A stretch of 64,000 bases of DNA, taken from positions 56,784 through 120,783 of the forward strand of contig NZ_PZJP01000004.1 of assembly GCF_003206645.1 (NCBI RefSeq), written 5' to 3'. The notes under the pieces were generated by a model. The model was not told the origin of the DNA, searched no databases, and saw only the letters and a list, made by a program, of their open reading frames with translations. Shown in pieces: positions 1 to 8,492 of the stretch. Source of the DNA: Salinicola aestuarinus. Lineage in GTDB: Bacteria; Pseudomonadota; Gammaproteobacteria; Pseudomonadales; Halomonadaceae. The position numbers were made by a program, and so were the translations under genes. How positions within the stretch are numbered: the first letter of the stretch is position 1; each line of letters begins with the position of its first letter.

Positions 1-58
1 AGCCGTTGTCGTTGGGCCGTCTGCAGACAGAAGGCGAAGGGCGCACGTCGGATGGAGC

Positions 59-1339
59 TCAGCGGCAGCGCTCGGCCAGATCGCCGGCCTCGCCCAGCGC
101 CTGGCGGATCATCAGCCGCTTTACCGGCATCAGCCGGTCGACGCCACCGAGCCCCCAGTTGCGGGCGAGACGCAGCGCCGGCTGTGCGCTGCCAAAGAGC
201 CGCTGAAAGCCCTGCATCGCCCCCAGCATGACGGCATTGTCGCCACGCCGACGCCGTGCGTAGCGGGCCAGTATCCGCGCATCCGCCGGATCGGCGCCGC
301 GTTGGCGGGCACGAACCCACTCTTCGGCGAGCACCGCCACATCCATCATGCCGAGATTGACCCCCTGCCCCGCCAGCGGGTGCAGGCTGTGCGCGGCATC
401 ACCGACCAGCGCCAGGCCGTCGTCGACATAGCGCTGCGCGTGGCGCTGCACGATGGGGAAGTGCGGTGCCGCGTCGATCACCCTCACCTGCCCCAGCCGC
501 TCGCCAATGCCCGCCTCGAGCTCGCGAGCGAGCGCTTCACGCCCGGCATCGTTGTCGGCCAGCCGGGTCAGCCGCTTGGCCTCGCTCGGCGTGGTCGACC
601 AGACGATCGAACAGTGGTGATCGTTGGACTGACCGGCTAGCGCCGGCTCGCCGCCGGGCGACAGCGGGACGTTCAGCGGTAGAAAGGCGAGCGGGCCGGT
701 GGGCAAAAACGCCTGACGGGCGATGCCGCCATGCCCCCACTCGGTGCGTACGCTGGTGACCAGCGCCACCTGCCCGGTGTCGCGTTCACTGACCGCAATG
801 CCCGCCAGCCCGCGCAGCACGGAGCGGCCGCCGTCGGCCCCCACCACCAGCGGCGTACGCCAGCGGCTGCCATCCTCGAACAGGAGCGTGGAGACGCCGG
901 CCTCGCGACGGTAGCCGCTCAGGCGCGCCTCAAAATGGCAGGTCACGCTCGGCAGGTCACCGAGTCGCTGGCGAAGCCCCGCCAGCAGCAGGTCGTTCTC
1001 GACGATGGTGCCAAGCGAAGCGACGCCGACATCCTCCGCGTCGAAGCCGATTTCGCCGCTCCCCTCGGCGTCCCACACCGCCATGCCGCGATACGGCGCG
1101 ACGCGACGCGCGGCGAGCCACGGCCAGACACCGAGCGACGTCAGCAGACGCTCGGTGGCAGCGGTCAACGCGCTGACGCGAAGCGCCGGCGGGCCGTCCC
1201 CGGCAGGCGCCATGCCGTCGGGGCGCGGGCCGGCATCGAACAGGTCGACGCGCCAGCCCGCCTCGCCGAGCAATAGCGCCAGCGTGGTGCCCACCAGCCC
1301 GCCACCGATGATGGCGACGTCTCGAGTTTCCTGGGTCAT
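59..1339 (-). CDS. ubiI: UbiI/VisC-type FAD-dependent ubiquinone hydroxylase
   Basis: A 426-residue flavin monooxygenase of the UbiH/COQ6 family, which hydroxylates the aromatic ring of octaprenyl-phenol intermediates in aerobic ubiquinone synthesis (family knowledge). The N-terminus carries the Rossmann motif IIGGGLVG. The family signature GDAAHSLHPLAGQGVNLG lies near the C-terminus. I chose the ATG at 1339 because AAGGAGT lies just upstream and the glycine-rich motif then starts at residue 11. The frame stays open 82 codons further upstream, but that stretch reads through repeat DNA. It is last in the pepP-ubiH-ubiI order seen in other gammaproteobacteria, which is why I call it UbiI rather than UbiH. 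Family call is firm; the ring position hydroxylated is inferred from gene order. Confidence 0.88.
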   Translation of the reverse strand: MTQETRDVAIIGGGLVGTTLALLLGEAGWRVDLFDAGPRPDGMAPAGDGPPALRVSALTAATERLLTSLGVWPWLAARRVAPYRGMAVWDAEGSGEIGFDAEDVGVASLGTIVENDLLLAGLRQRLGDLPSVTCHFEARLSGYRREAGVSTLLFEDGSRWRTPLVVGADGGRSVLRGLAGIAVSERDTGQVALVTSVRTEWGHGGIARQAFLPTGPLAFLPLNVPLSPGGEPALAGQSNDHHCSIVWSTTPSEAKRLTRLADNDAGREALARELEAGIGERLGQVRVIDAAPHFPIVQRHAQRYVDDGLALVGDAAHSLHPLAGQGVNLGMMDVAVLAEEWVRARQRGADPADARILARYARRRRGDNAVMLGAMQGFQRLFGSAQPALRLARNWGLGGVDRLMPVKRLMIRQALGEAGDLAERCR

Positions 1340-1427
1340 CCTGCGCGACTCCTTGACTGGCTGGCACCGGGTAACGGCGCGCGATACGGGTAATCCGGTG
1401 CCGGAAAGGTCGATGAGGCCGAACGGC

Positions 1428-1526
1428 CACTCATCACCCGATGTCCCTGGCGCAACGCGGCTCTCATCGCTCGATCCCCATGGCGCGCCGCAACTCTCAT
1501 CGTTCGATCCCCATGGCGCGCCGCGC
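1428..1526. repeat. Three tandem 33-bp units spanning the ubiH stop codon
   Basis: Units lie at 1428-1460, 1461-1493 and 1494-1526. The last contains the final ubiH codons and its TGA stop. The middle unit differs from it at three positions. The outer unit is more diverged but keeps the CTCATC and CGATnnCC cores. Because 33 is a multiple of three, each copy repeats the stop codon in frame (1431-1433, 1464-1466, 1497-1499). Confidence 0.85.
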
Positions 1527-2723
1527 CAGCGTGCGCCGCAGCGGTCCCACGGCATTGAGACCGACAAGACCGGCCGCGCGGGCATGGCCCATGGCCGGGT
1601 GGTCGATCCCGAATAGCCGGATCAGGCCGTCGCTGAAGCGCACGATCGCCCGCGTGTCCCGGGCGCGGCGCGTCTCGAACGCCGCCAGCATGGCGGGCGA
1701 GCCGATCCTGTCACCGGCGGTGTGGGCGGCCGCGATCTCGTCGGCCAGATCCATCACCCCGCGCAGCGCCAGATTGAAGCCCTGCCCGGCCACCGGATGC
1801 AGCGCGTGGGCGGCGTTACCGAGCACCGCCAGATGCGGACGTGCGGTCTCCCGCGCGGTGACCAGCGAGAGCGGATAGGTGTGGCGCTCGCCGACACGGC
1901 GAAAGCGCCCTGCCCGATCACCGAAGGCACGCTGCAGGCGGGCGAGAAAGTCGCCGTCGCTGAGCGCCAGCGCCTCTTCCACGTCATCCTTGTCGAAGGT
2001 CCAGACCAGTTCCATCCGTCCATTGCCCAGGGGCAGCAGCGCCATCGGGCCATCCGCGGTGAAGCGCTCGAACGCCCAGCCGGCATGATCCCGACTCACT
2101 TCGACATTAGCGATCAGCGCGGTCTGATCGTAGCTCTGATGCGCGTTGTCGATCCCCAGCCGTGCCTTGAGACCGGAGCGGCCGCCGTCGGCGAGCACGG
2201 TCAGCCCCGCCGTCAACGCACTGCCGTCGTCGAGGGTGAGGCGGTAGCCATCGGCTTGCGGGGTCAGCGCCTCGACGCTCGCCGGGCAGCGCCAGTCGAT
2301 CGGCAGCGCATCCAGCCGGCGGTGAAGTACCTGGCCCATCCAGGCGTTGGGCAACACGTAGCCCAGCGCCTCGACGCCGAGCTCTTCGGCGTGCAGCCGG
2401 GTTGCGCCGAGCCGGCCGCGTTCGCTGACGTGGATGTGGCGGATCGGGGTGGCTTCGCGGGCCATGCTGGGACCCTCGTGGCTCCACAGGCCGAGGCGCT
2501 CGAAGTGTCGCCGCGACCCGTAGGCGATGGCGCTGGCCCGGGCGTCGAAGCTCGGCTGATACGAGCGCTCGCTGGCCGCGGGCAGCGCGCGCGGCTCGAT
2601 GATGGCGACGCGCAGCCCGTGCTCGGTGGCAAGCTCGCCCAGCGCGCAGGCAAGGCTCGCACCGACCAATCCGCCACCAATGATGGCGACGTCGACCCGG
2701 TCGGCGGGGCGGGAATCATCCAT
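1497..2723 (-). CDS. ubiH: 2-octaprenyl-6-methoxyphenyl hydroxylase UbiH
   Basis: A 408-residue FAD monooxygenase of ubiquinone biosynthesis. It has the dinucleotide-binding motif IIGGGLVG at about residues 14-21, a second FAD contact ADGGRSG in mid-protein, and the C-terminal family signature GNAAHALHPVAGQGFNLALRG with GN in place of the usual GD. Start ATG at 2723 is supported by AGGAGG seven bases upstream and by the position of the Rossmann motif. It lies between pepP and ubiI, reads in the same direction with short gaps, and probably shares their transcript. Its 3' end has been copied in tandem (33-bp units) without changing the protein. Confidence 0.9.
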   Translation of the reverse strand: MDDSRPADRVDVAIIGGGLVGASLACALGELATEHGLRVAIIEPRALPAASERSYQPSFDARASAIAYGSRRHFERLGLWSHEGPSMAREATPIRHIHVSERGRLGATRLHAEELGVEALGYVLPNAWMGQVLHRRLDALPIDWRCPASVEALTPQADGYRLTLDDGSALTAGLTVLADGGRSGLKARLGIDNAHQSYDQTALIANVEVSRDHAGWAFERFTADGPMALLPLGNGRMELVWTFDKDDVEEALALSDGDFLARLQRAFGDRAGRFRRVGERHTYPLSLVTARETARPHLAVLGNAAHALHPVAGQGFNLALRGVMDLADEIAAAHTAGDRIGSPAMLAAFETRRARDTRAIVRFSDGLIRLFGIDHPAMGHARAAGLVGLNAVGPLRRTLARRAMGIER

Positions 2724-2801
2724 GGACTTGCCTCCTGTTGATTGGCGCGATGGGCGCGGTTCTACGCGACACTCGACGGCGCCGACGGCGAGCGCCATCG
2801 C

Positions 2802-4169
2802 TCAGACGTGGTCGCCACGCATCAGGGCCTCGATCTCGTCGGCGCGCTTGGGCACACCGCCGGTGAGCACCTCGAACCCGTCGGCGGTGACGACGACGTC
2901 GTCCTCGATGCGAATGCCGATACCGCGATAGGCCGCGGGAATGTCATCGGCGTCCGGCACGTAGAGCCCGGGCTCGACGGTGAGCACCATACCCGGCTCG
3001 AGCGCGCGGGGCTCGCCGTCGACGCGGTAGCTGCCGACATCGTGGACGTCGAGGCCCAGCCAGTGCGATGTCGAGTGCAGATAGAAGCGACGATACGCCT
3101 GGGATTCGAGATTGGCTTCGAGCTCACCGTCGAGCAGACCGAGTTCGATCAGCCCGGCGGTGAGATCTCGCACCACGCCCTGGTGAATCGCATCCAGCGT
3201 CACGCCCGGCGCCACGGCGGCGACCGCGCGCTCCTCGGCGGCGAGAACGACGTTGTAGAGCGCACGCTGGGCGTCGTTGAAACGCCCGTTGACCGGAAAG
3301 GTGCGCGTGATGTCGCCGGCGTAAAGCGCGTACTCGGCGCCGGCGTCGATCAGCACCAGCGTGTCGTCGACCAGGGGAGCGGCATTCTCCACATAGTGAA
3401 GCACACAGGCGTTGGCGCCGCCGCCGACGATGGTGCCGTAGGCGGGCGCGCGAGCGCCGTGCCAGACGAACTCATGCTCGATCTCGGCCTGCAGCTGATA
3501 CTCGAAGCGCCCGGGGCGACTCATTCGCATCGCGCGACGGTGCGCCGCGGCGCTGATCCGGCTGGCGTGACGCATCAGCGCGAGCTCCCCCTCGCTCTTG
3601 GTCAGGCGCAGCTCATGGAGCACGGCGCTGACATCGCCGAAGTGCTCCGGTGCCACCGCCCCGCGGCGCGCCCTCGCACTCAGGCGCTGACGGACGTCTT
3701 CGGCGAGCGCCATGGCCGAGGCATCGGCCAGCGGCAGGTAGAGCGAACGCCGGCCGTCGAGCAGCGCCGTCAGCCGCGAACGCTCGGCGTTGTTGAAGGC
3801 TTCGTCGACGCCGTAGTCGCGCACCGCGCCCTCCGGACCGATGCGGATGCCGGTCCACGCTTCCTTGAGCGGATCCTTCTCCTGGCAGAACAGCACCGCT
3901 TCGCCCGCTTCCCGTCCGGGGAGCAGCACCAGCAGCGCGTCGGGCTCGGGAAACCCGCAGAGATAGTGGAAGTCGCTGTCCTGGCGAAAGGGGTACTCGC
4001 TATCGCGGTTGCGCGTCCTGAGCGCGGCACCGGGCAGGATCACCGCGGCGTCATCGGGCAGTTCGGCCATTAGCCGCTCGCGGCGGGCGGCGTACTCATC
4101 GAAGGCGATGGGCGCAGGCAGGGGGGCGTCCAGGTCGTGCACGGCAAGTTGCGGGTGTTCCACTGACAT
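2802..4169 (-). CDS. pepP: Xaa-Pro aminopeptidase PepP
   Basis: A 455-residue metallopeptidase of family M24B that removes an N-terminal residue preceding proline, in the cytoplasm. The N-terminal creatinase-like domain includes the SEYPFRQDSDFHYLCGF motif. The C-terminal pita-bread domain has the dinuclear metal ligands in DAGAEYALYAGDITRTFP, HSTSHWLGLDVHDVG, LTVEPGLY and GIRIEDD. Length matches the family. The gene sits between ygfB and ubiH, the usual gammaproteobacterial arrangement (ygfB-pepP-ubiH-ubiI). The 78-bp gap to ubiH and 56-bp gap to ygfB suggest one operon. Confidence 0.95.
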   Translation of the reverse strand: MSVEHPQLAVHDLDAPLPAPIAFDEYAARRERLMAELPDDAAVILPGAALRTRNRDSEYPFRQDSDFHYLCGFPEPDALLVLLPGREAGEAVLFCQEKDPLKEAWTGIRIGPEGAVRDYGVDEAFNNAERSRLTALLDGRRSLYLPLADASAMALAEDVRQRLSARARRGAVAPEHFGDVSAVLHELRLTKSEGELALMRHASRISAAAHRRAMRMSRPGRFEYQLQAEIEHEFVWHGARAPAYGTIVGGGANACVLHYVENAAPLVDDTLVLIDAGAEYALYAGDITRTFPVNGRFNDAQRALYNVVLAAEERAVAAVAPGVTLDAIHQGVVRDLTAGLIELGLLDGELEANLESQAYRRFYLHSTSHWLGLDVHDVGSYRVDGEPRALEPGMVLTVEPGLYVPDADDIPAAYRGIGIRIEDDVVVTADGFEVLTGGVPKRADEIEALMRGDHV

Positions 4170-4225
4170 CTAGTCTCTCCAAGGGGTCGGGTCAGGAGCG
4201 TCGGACGCCCCGGCGGCGGCAACGC

Positions 4226-4846
4226 TCAGTGATGCGGCGGCGTCTCATCATTGGCCGCCTCGGCACTCTCCTGGTCGACCTGCTCGACCTGAGGATCGCC
4301 GGGGTGCTGCTCGGTGTAGAGCAGCATCGCCGCCATGCGGGCGTGCTCGGTGAGCGCGAAGAGATCGTTTTCGTTCTCCGGGTCGTCGGCGATATCGACT
4401 TCGATGGCGGTGAGCGGACCGAGATCCTCCAGGGCTTCGCGAAGCGGCGCCGACCACGTCTCGTAGGTCTCGCCGTCGGTCTCGTTGACCACCTCGGTGA
4501 AGCCCTGAACCCAGTCGCGCAGCCCCTGGGCACGCTCGGAGAGCGAGAAGAGCTCGTCCGGCAGCAGCGGCTCGTAGTTGAGCTCGGCCGCCCCCAGGGC
4601 GTCGAGCGTCTGGCGGCGCCAGCCGAGCAGCACGTCGGCATCGTCGCGGCTGTCGGGCTGGTCGACGTTGAGTGCCAGGCTCACCTCTTCCAGCCAGCGC
4701 TCCGCGGTGAGATCGGCAAGCGCGAGCTCGGCGCAGAGCCGGCCATCGTAGAAGGCGGGCGACTGCATGCTGCCGTGAGCGAGAAAGACGTTGGCAACAG
4801 TGGCGAAATCGAGCTGTTCGTTGATGATCGACATGACAATATCCAT
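4226..4846 (-). CDS. ygfB: YgfB/UPF0149 family protein
   Basis: A 206-residue protein of the YgfB family, all-helical and of limited known function; in Pseudomonas aeruginosa a YgfB homologue affects AmpC expression. Recognised from the helical body and from its place directly before pepP. The C-terminus is acidic and ends ETPPHH. Start is uncertain: ATG at 4846 (MDIVMS) and ATG at 4834 (MSIINE) are both possible and neither has a strong ribosome-binding site. The frame stays open to 5116 but the extension is arginine-rich and has no family resemblance. It diverges from zapA and probably heads the pepP-ubiH-ubiI operon. Confidence 0.82.
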   Translation of the reverse strand: MDIVMSIINEQLDFATVANVFLAHGSMQSPAFYDGRLCAELALADLTAERWLEEVSLALNVDQPDSRDDADVLLGWRRQTLDALGAAELNYEPLLPDELFSLSERAQGLRDWVQGFTEVVNETDGETYETWSAPLREALEDLGPLTAIEVDIADDPENENDLFALTEHARMAAMLLYTEQHPGDPQVEQVDQESAEAANDETPPHH

Positions 4847-4916
4847 GGGGAGAGCCGCGCCGGGCTGGCCGATGGCGCTGGGCCGCGAGCGAGATCCCGG
4901 GCGGCCCGGCGCTGCG

Positions 4917-4945
4917 TTGACCGCCCTCAGGCGGCTCTCTATAGT
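4917..4945 (+). promoter_or_regulatory. Sigma-70 promoter for zapA
   Basis: TTGACC at 4917-4922 and TATAGT at 4940-4945 are separated by 17 bp, a near-consensus pair. Transcription would begin near 4952, giving zapA a leader of about 118 nucleotides. The site lies in the 223-bp divergent spacer between ygfB and zapA. Confidence 0.65.
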
Positions 4946-5069
4946 GGCTGACCAACCGGTCGCGACCGATTCGTCGAGTGTGAACGCCCGGTCGAGAACG
5001 GCGCGAATACCCGCCATTTTAGCGCATCGGAACCTCACGCCCACCCCGACGCCCATCCCGGAGCGAACC

Positions 5070-5378
5070 ATGAGCGACACGTCTCGCCCCACTACCGAAG
5101 TGACCCTGCTCGGCAAGCCCTACGTGATCGCCTGTCCGCCGGAAGAGCAGGAGCAGCTGATGCGTTCGGCGCGCTACCTCGACCGAGCCATGCACGGCAT
5201 TCACTCCCGCGGCAAGGTGCTAGGCGCCGAGAAGGTCGCGATCATGGCCGCGCTCAACATCACTCATGAGCTGCTGGGCGCGCTCGACGCCAACCGCGCC
5301 GGCGAGCAGAGCCTCAACGACCTGGGTGAACGTCTCGAGCGGGCGATGGCCGACATCAAGACGCCGGACGCCTCCTAG
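5070..5378 (+). CDS. zapA: Cell division protein ZapA
   Basis: A 102-residue ZapA homologue, which binds and bundles FtsZ at the septal ring. Recognised from the N-terminal globular segment with the TLLGKPYVIACPPEEQEQL motif, then the long C-terminal helix around MAALNITHELL that forms the dimer coiled coil. Start ATG at 5070 follows GGAGCGAACC and gives the normal family length; the open frame upstream has no other ATG near the promoter. Followed at once by 6S RNA and fthC, the standard zapA-ssrS-fthC(ygfA) order of gammaproteobacteria. Confidence 0.92.
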   Translation: MSDTSRPTTEVTLLGKPYVIACPPEEQEQLMRSARYLDRAMHGIHSRGKVLGAEKVAIMAALNITHELLGALDANRAGEQSLNDLGERLERAMADIKTPDAS

Positions 5379-5416
5379 CCAGCGGGCGGCTCGTTGTGCC
5401 CTAAGTCGATTGCGGA

Positions 5417-5445
5417 TTGGGCATCCGGGCCGGCTCTGCTAGGAT
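5417..5445 (+). promoter_or_regulatory. Promoter of 6S RNA
   Basis: TTGGGC at 5417-5422 and TAGGAT at 5440-5445, 17 bp apart, lie 6-7 bp upstream of the first base of the predicted 6S closing stem. Confidence 0.55.
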
Positions 5446-5451
5446 GGTGTC

Positions 5452-5634
5452 GTTCCCTGGGGTGTACGCCAGTCGTTACAAGTCCCTCGAGCCTATGCGC
5501 AGTACCCAGGGGGCCAAATGCTAGACAGTCCCGTGTGCATGTCCGCGCGTCGGAAAGCCTAAAGGCCTGTCTGCGGCCTCCACCTTGAACCAGTAGGTTC
5601 AGGGCCAGAATGACAGCGGCACTCTGGGGAACTC
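5452..5634 (+). ncRNA. ssrS: 6S RNA
   Basis: About 183 nt placed exactly between zapA and fthC. The 5' block GTTCCCTGGGGTG can pair with the 3' block GGGGAAC at 5626-5632 to form the closing stem. The conserved 6S segments are visible in order: GCCAGTC, GTCCCT-GAGCC-like, GTGTGCATGTCCGC, GGAAAGCCTAAAGG and CCTCCACCTTGAACC. They match Pseudomonas-type 6S RNA as I remember it. 6S RNA imitates an open promoter and sequesters sigma-70 RNA polymerase in stationary phase. The exact ends are estimated from the stem. Confidence 0.9.
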
Positions 5635-5696
5635 TCTTGTCTTCACCGTCACTCGATACCGCCTCGCCCGCCGCCTCCCTCCACCATGGATGCGAC

Positions 5697-6305
5697 GTGC
5701 TCTCAGGCATCGACAGTGACCGACGCGCTCTGCGCCGCGAGCTGCGCCGCCGCCGGCGCCGCCTCTCCTTGCGCGAGCGGCACCTTGCGTCACACTCGCT
5801 CTGCCGCCGTCTCAAGCGACTCCCCGAGCTGCAACGGGCCCGTCGTGTCGCGCTCTACCTGCCCAACGATGGCGAAATCGATCCGACGCCGCTGATTGAC
5901 TGGCTGCGTGCACGGGGTGCGCGCGTCTACCTGCCGGTGCTGAGACCGCTGGTCGAGAATCGTCTCTGGTTCGTACGCTACGACGCCGCGACCCGCATGA
6001 CGCGCAATCGTTTCGGCATCCAGGAGCCGGACACCCGCTTCGGCGCCGCGCGCGCCAACCGCCTGCCCGCCTGGGCGCTGGATACGGTTCTGCTGCCGCT
6101 GGTGGGCTTCGACGATGCCGGCAACCGTATCGGCATGGGCGGCGGCTTCTATGATCGGACCTTTGCCTTCGCCCGCCGCCGGCGACCGGCACCGGCGCTG
6201 ATCGGCCTGGCCCACGACTGCCAGCGAGTCGATGCGCTGCCGATAGCCCCCTGGGACGTGCCGCTCGACGCCATTGCCAGCAACGCGCGTGTCGTCAGGC
6301 CCTGA
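5697..6305 (+). CDS. fthC: 5-formyltetrahydrofolate cyclo-ligase
   Basis: A 202-residue YgfA/MTHFS-family enzyme converting 5-formyl-THF to 5,10-methenyl-THF with ATP. The N-terminal arginine-rich helix LRRELRRRRRRLS, the LYLPNDGEIDPTPLI segment and the C-terminal phosphate-binding motif NRIGMGGGFYDR support the call. Start is not clear. GTG at 5697 gives the usual family length. The ATG at 5610 in the same frame lies inside the 6S RNA and would add 29 unrelated residues, so I prefer GTG. It completes the zapA-ssrS-fthC unit and may be cotranscribed with 6S RNA, as in Escherichia coli. Confidence 0.87.
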   Translation: MLSGIDSDRRALRRELRRRRRRLSLRERHLASHSLCRRLKRLPELQRARRVALYLPNDGEIDPTPLIDWLRARGARVYLPVLRPLVENRLWFVRYDAATRMTRNRFGIQEPDTRFGAARANRLPAWALDTVLLPLVGFDDAGNRIGMGGGFYDRTFAFARRRRPAPALIGLAHDCQRVDALPIAPWDVPLDAIASNARVVRP

Positions 6306-6350
6306 GCCGAATCGCGCACGACTCGCCATGTCGCGACGCTTGAAACGACG

Positions 6351-6382
6351 AAGGCCGGCCGCGTCATTGCGCGGCCGGCCTT
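6351..6382. terminator. Bidirectional hairpin between fthC and the microprotein gene
   Basis: A perfect 13-bp stem, AAGGCCGGCCGCG at 6351-6363 and its complement at 6370-6382, with a 6-base loop. A short T-rich end on the plus strand is weak. It lies between convergent genes. Confidence 0.65.
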
Positions 6383-6420
6383 CTGGAGTCTGTGCTTAGC
6401 GAATTGTCGTCTGAAACGCT

Positions 6421-6516
6421 TCAGGCGCCGAGCAGCGTCTGCGCATACCCCGTCGCCACGACGCCCACGCCGAAGATCAGTACCAGTGCCATCACCAGAT
6501 CGGGTTTGCGTTTCAT
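6421..6516 (-). CDS. 31-residue single-pass membrane microprotein
   Basis: Reads MKRKPDLVMALVLIF and continues GVGVVATGYAQTLLGA before a stop: a basic N-terminus followed by one hydrophobic segment of about 18 residues, typical of a small inner-membrane protein with its N-terminus in the cytoplasm. A ribosome-binding site (GGAG, 5-6 bases before the ATG) and a strong promoter at 6567-6595 support expression. It lies alone between ilvA and fthC. I have a general memory of similar short proteins in related marine gammaproteobacteria but no function to offer. Coding status is inferred from signals and composition, not from a search. Confidence 0.68.
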   Translation of the reverse strand: MKRKPDLVMALVLIFGVGVVATGYAQTLLGA

Positions 6517-6566
6517 CTCGACTCCATTGCGTTCGCCAAGTCGCTAATCCCGTAGCGACGGGCACG

Positions 6567-6595
6567 ACTATAGGGTCAGGTTAAAAACTTGACAA
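6567..6595 (-). promoter_or_regulatory. Strong sigma-70 promoter for the microprotein gene
   Basis: On the minus strand TTGTCA (6590-6595) and TATAGT (6567-6572) are 17 bp apart. Upstream of it is an A/T-rich stretch (6600-6715) including an inverted repeat, GCTTTTTTCGTAA at 6619-6631 against TTACAAAAAAAGC at 6649-6661, that could act as an UP element or an operator. Confidence 0.65.
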
Positions 6596-6719
6596 GCGCG
6601 AAACTCACATCTTGTCGGGCTTTTTTCGTAACCAAACGATAACGCATATTACAAAAAAAGCGTGACGTAAGAAGACACCCAAAACACCAGTAATTTCAAC
6701 CTTTGATCTTAGTCGTCAA

Positions 6720-6752
6720 CGCGCCGCCGGTGCGTTAGCGGCCGGCGGCGCG
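6720..6752 (-). terminator. GC-rich hairpin after ilvA
   Basis: CGCGCCGCCGG at 6720-6730 pairs perfectly with 6742-6752 around an 11-base loop, about 50 bp past the ilvA stop. No T-tract follows on the minus strand, so termination there would be weak or factor-assisted. Confidence 0.4.
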
Positions 6753-6801
6753 GGCATGGGCTTTAGCGTGGATAGCGCGTGAGTGTCGTCCCGCCCTGGC
6801 G

Positions 6802-8319
6802 TCACGCCATGAACAGGCGATAGGCGACGTTGTCGGTCTCTTTCCAGTAACGATAGCCGATGCGGTCGAAGTGCTCCTCGGCATGGGCACGGTCGTCGTT
6901 GGGCATCTGCAGACCGACCAGCACCCGGCCGTAAGCGGCACCGTGGTTGCGGTAGTGGAACAGCGAGATGTTCCAGTCCGCCGGCAGGTGGGTGAGAAAG
7001 TTCATCAGCGCGCCGGGGCGCTCGGGGAACTCGAAGCGATACGCCTCCTCCTGGAACTCCTCCCGCGGCCGACCACCACCGAGATGCCGGATATGCAGCT
7101 TGGCCAGCTCGTTGTCGGTGAGATCCTCTACCGGATAATCTGCCTCGCGTAGCCGCCGGATCACCTCGGCGCGATCGTCCCCGCCGGGTTTGACCTGCAC
7201 GCCAACGTAGATGTGTGCGTGATGGGGATCGGCGTAGCGATAGCTGAATTCGGTAACCATGCGCCGGCCCAGCGCGTGGCAGAACTGTTTGAAGCTGCCG
7301 GGCCGCTCCGGAATCTGGACCGAGAGAATCGCCTCGCGCTGTTCGCCGAGTTCGGTACGCTCGGCGATATGCTGCAGGCGATCGAAGTTGATGTTGGCGC
7401 CGGTGTTGATGCTCAGCAGCGTCTGATCCTTCGCGCCGGTCTGCTGGATGTACTTCTTGAGCCCCGCCAGCGACAGCGCCCCGGACGTCTCGGAGACGGC
7501 GCGGGTGTCGTCGAAGGTGTCCTTCACCGCAGCACACATCTCATCGGTATTGACGGTGATCACGCCGTCGACGTTGTCGCGCAGGATCGTGAACGGTGCT
7601 TCGCCGATCTGCGCGACCGCCACGCCCTCGGCGAAGACGCCAACCTGGTCGAGCGTCACTCGCTCCCCGGCTTCCAGTGCCGCCTTGAGACAGGCCGAGT
7701 CTTCCGACTCGACGCCGTAGACCTTCACTTCCGGGCGCAGATACTTCACGTAGGCCGCGACCCCGGCCAGAAGACCGCCGCCACCGACCGGGACGAAGAC
7801 CGCATCGAGCGGCCCGGACTGCTGACGCAGAAACTCCATCGCCACTGTGCCCTGGCCGGCGATGACGTCGAAGTCATCGTACGGGGGAATGTAGGTATAA
7901 CCATGCTCACTGATAAGCTCGCGGGCGTGGGCGAGCGCCTCGCCGAAGGCATCGCCCTTGAGCACGACCTTGGCGCCCCAGCCGCGCACCGCGGACACCT
8001 TGATCTCGGGCGTCACTCGCGGCATCACGATGACTGCCTTCACCCCGAGCTGGCGCGCCGCCATGGCGAGCCCCTGGGCGTGATTACCCGCCGAGGCCGC
8101 GATCACGCCCTTGGCCTTCTGGTCGGCGTCGAGCTGCGCCATCTTGTTGTAGGCGCCGCGGATCTTGAACGAGAACACCGGCTGAAGGTCTTCGCGCTTG
8201 ATCAGAATACGGTTGTCGAAACGCCTCGAGAGCGAAGGTGCCGGGGAAATGGGCGTCTCGCGGGCCGCTTCGTAGACGCGGGCCTGGAGAATCTTCTTAA
8301 CGAGGTCTTCGAGTTGCAT
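6802..8319 (-). CDS. ilvA: Threonine ammonia-lyase, biosynthetic (IlvA)
   Basis: A 505-residue PLP enzyme that deaminates threonine to 2-oxobutanoate, the first step of isoleucine synthesis. The catalytic domain has the PLP lysine in [10 protein letters not shown] at about residue 57, the SAGNHAQG substrate loop and the GGGGLLAG phosphate-binding loop. The last 180 or so residues form two ACT-like domains (motifs ERPGSFKQF and [10 protein letters not shown]) that give isoleucine/valine feedback control. Their presence separates this enzyme from the short dehydratase at 40750-41739. Start ATG at 8319 follows CAGGA; the frame upstream enters the rpiA promoter region. Divergent from rpiA. Confidence 0.95.
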   Translation of the reverse strand: MQLEDLVKKILQARVYEAARETPISPAPSLSRRFDNRILIKREDLQPVFSFKIRGAYNKMAQLDADQKAKGVIAASAGNHAQGLAMAARQLGVKAVIVMPRVTPEIKVSAVRGWGAKVVLKGDAFGEALAHARELISEHGYTYIPPYDDFDVIAGQGTVAMEFLRQQSGPLDAVFVPVGGGGLLAGVAAYVKYLRPEVKVYGVESEDSACLKAALEAGERVTLDQVGVFAEGVAVAQIGEAPFTILRDNVDGVITVNTDEMCAAVKDTFDDTRAVSETSGALSLAGLKKYIQQTGAKDQTLLSINTGANINFDRLQHIAERTELGEQREAILSVQIPERPGSFKQFCHALGRRMVTEFSYRYADPHHAHIYVGVQVKPGGDDRAEVIRRLREADYPVEDLTDNELAKLHIRHLGGGRPREEFQEEAYRFEFPERPGALMNFLTHLPADWNISLFHYRNHGAAYGRVLVGLQMPNDDRAHAEEHFDRIGYRYWKETDNVAYRLFMA

Positions 8320-8492
8320 GCGTGTGTCCTGACGTAAAACGGGCCGCTGCGGCCAATATCGGGGGAAGATCACTGATATCGGGGGGACCGGTATTGTTAG
8401 CAGACGCTCGCCCCGAGCGTCCAGCACCATCGGCAGCACGCCGCCCTTGGCTTATACTGGCGCCTTCCTTTTCCAGCCCCCCCAGAGCCGAC

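Noticed and set aside
5610..5696. An upstream extension of fthC starting at an ATG
   Set aside because: It lies partly within 6S RNA and adds residues without family similarity; the GTG at 5697 gives a normal length.
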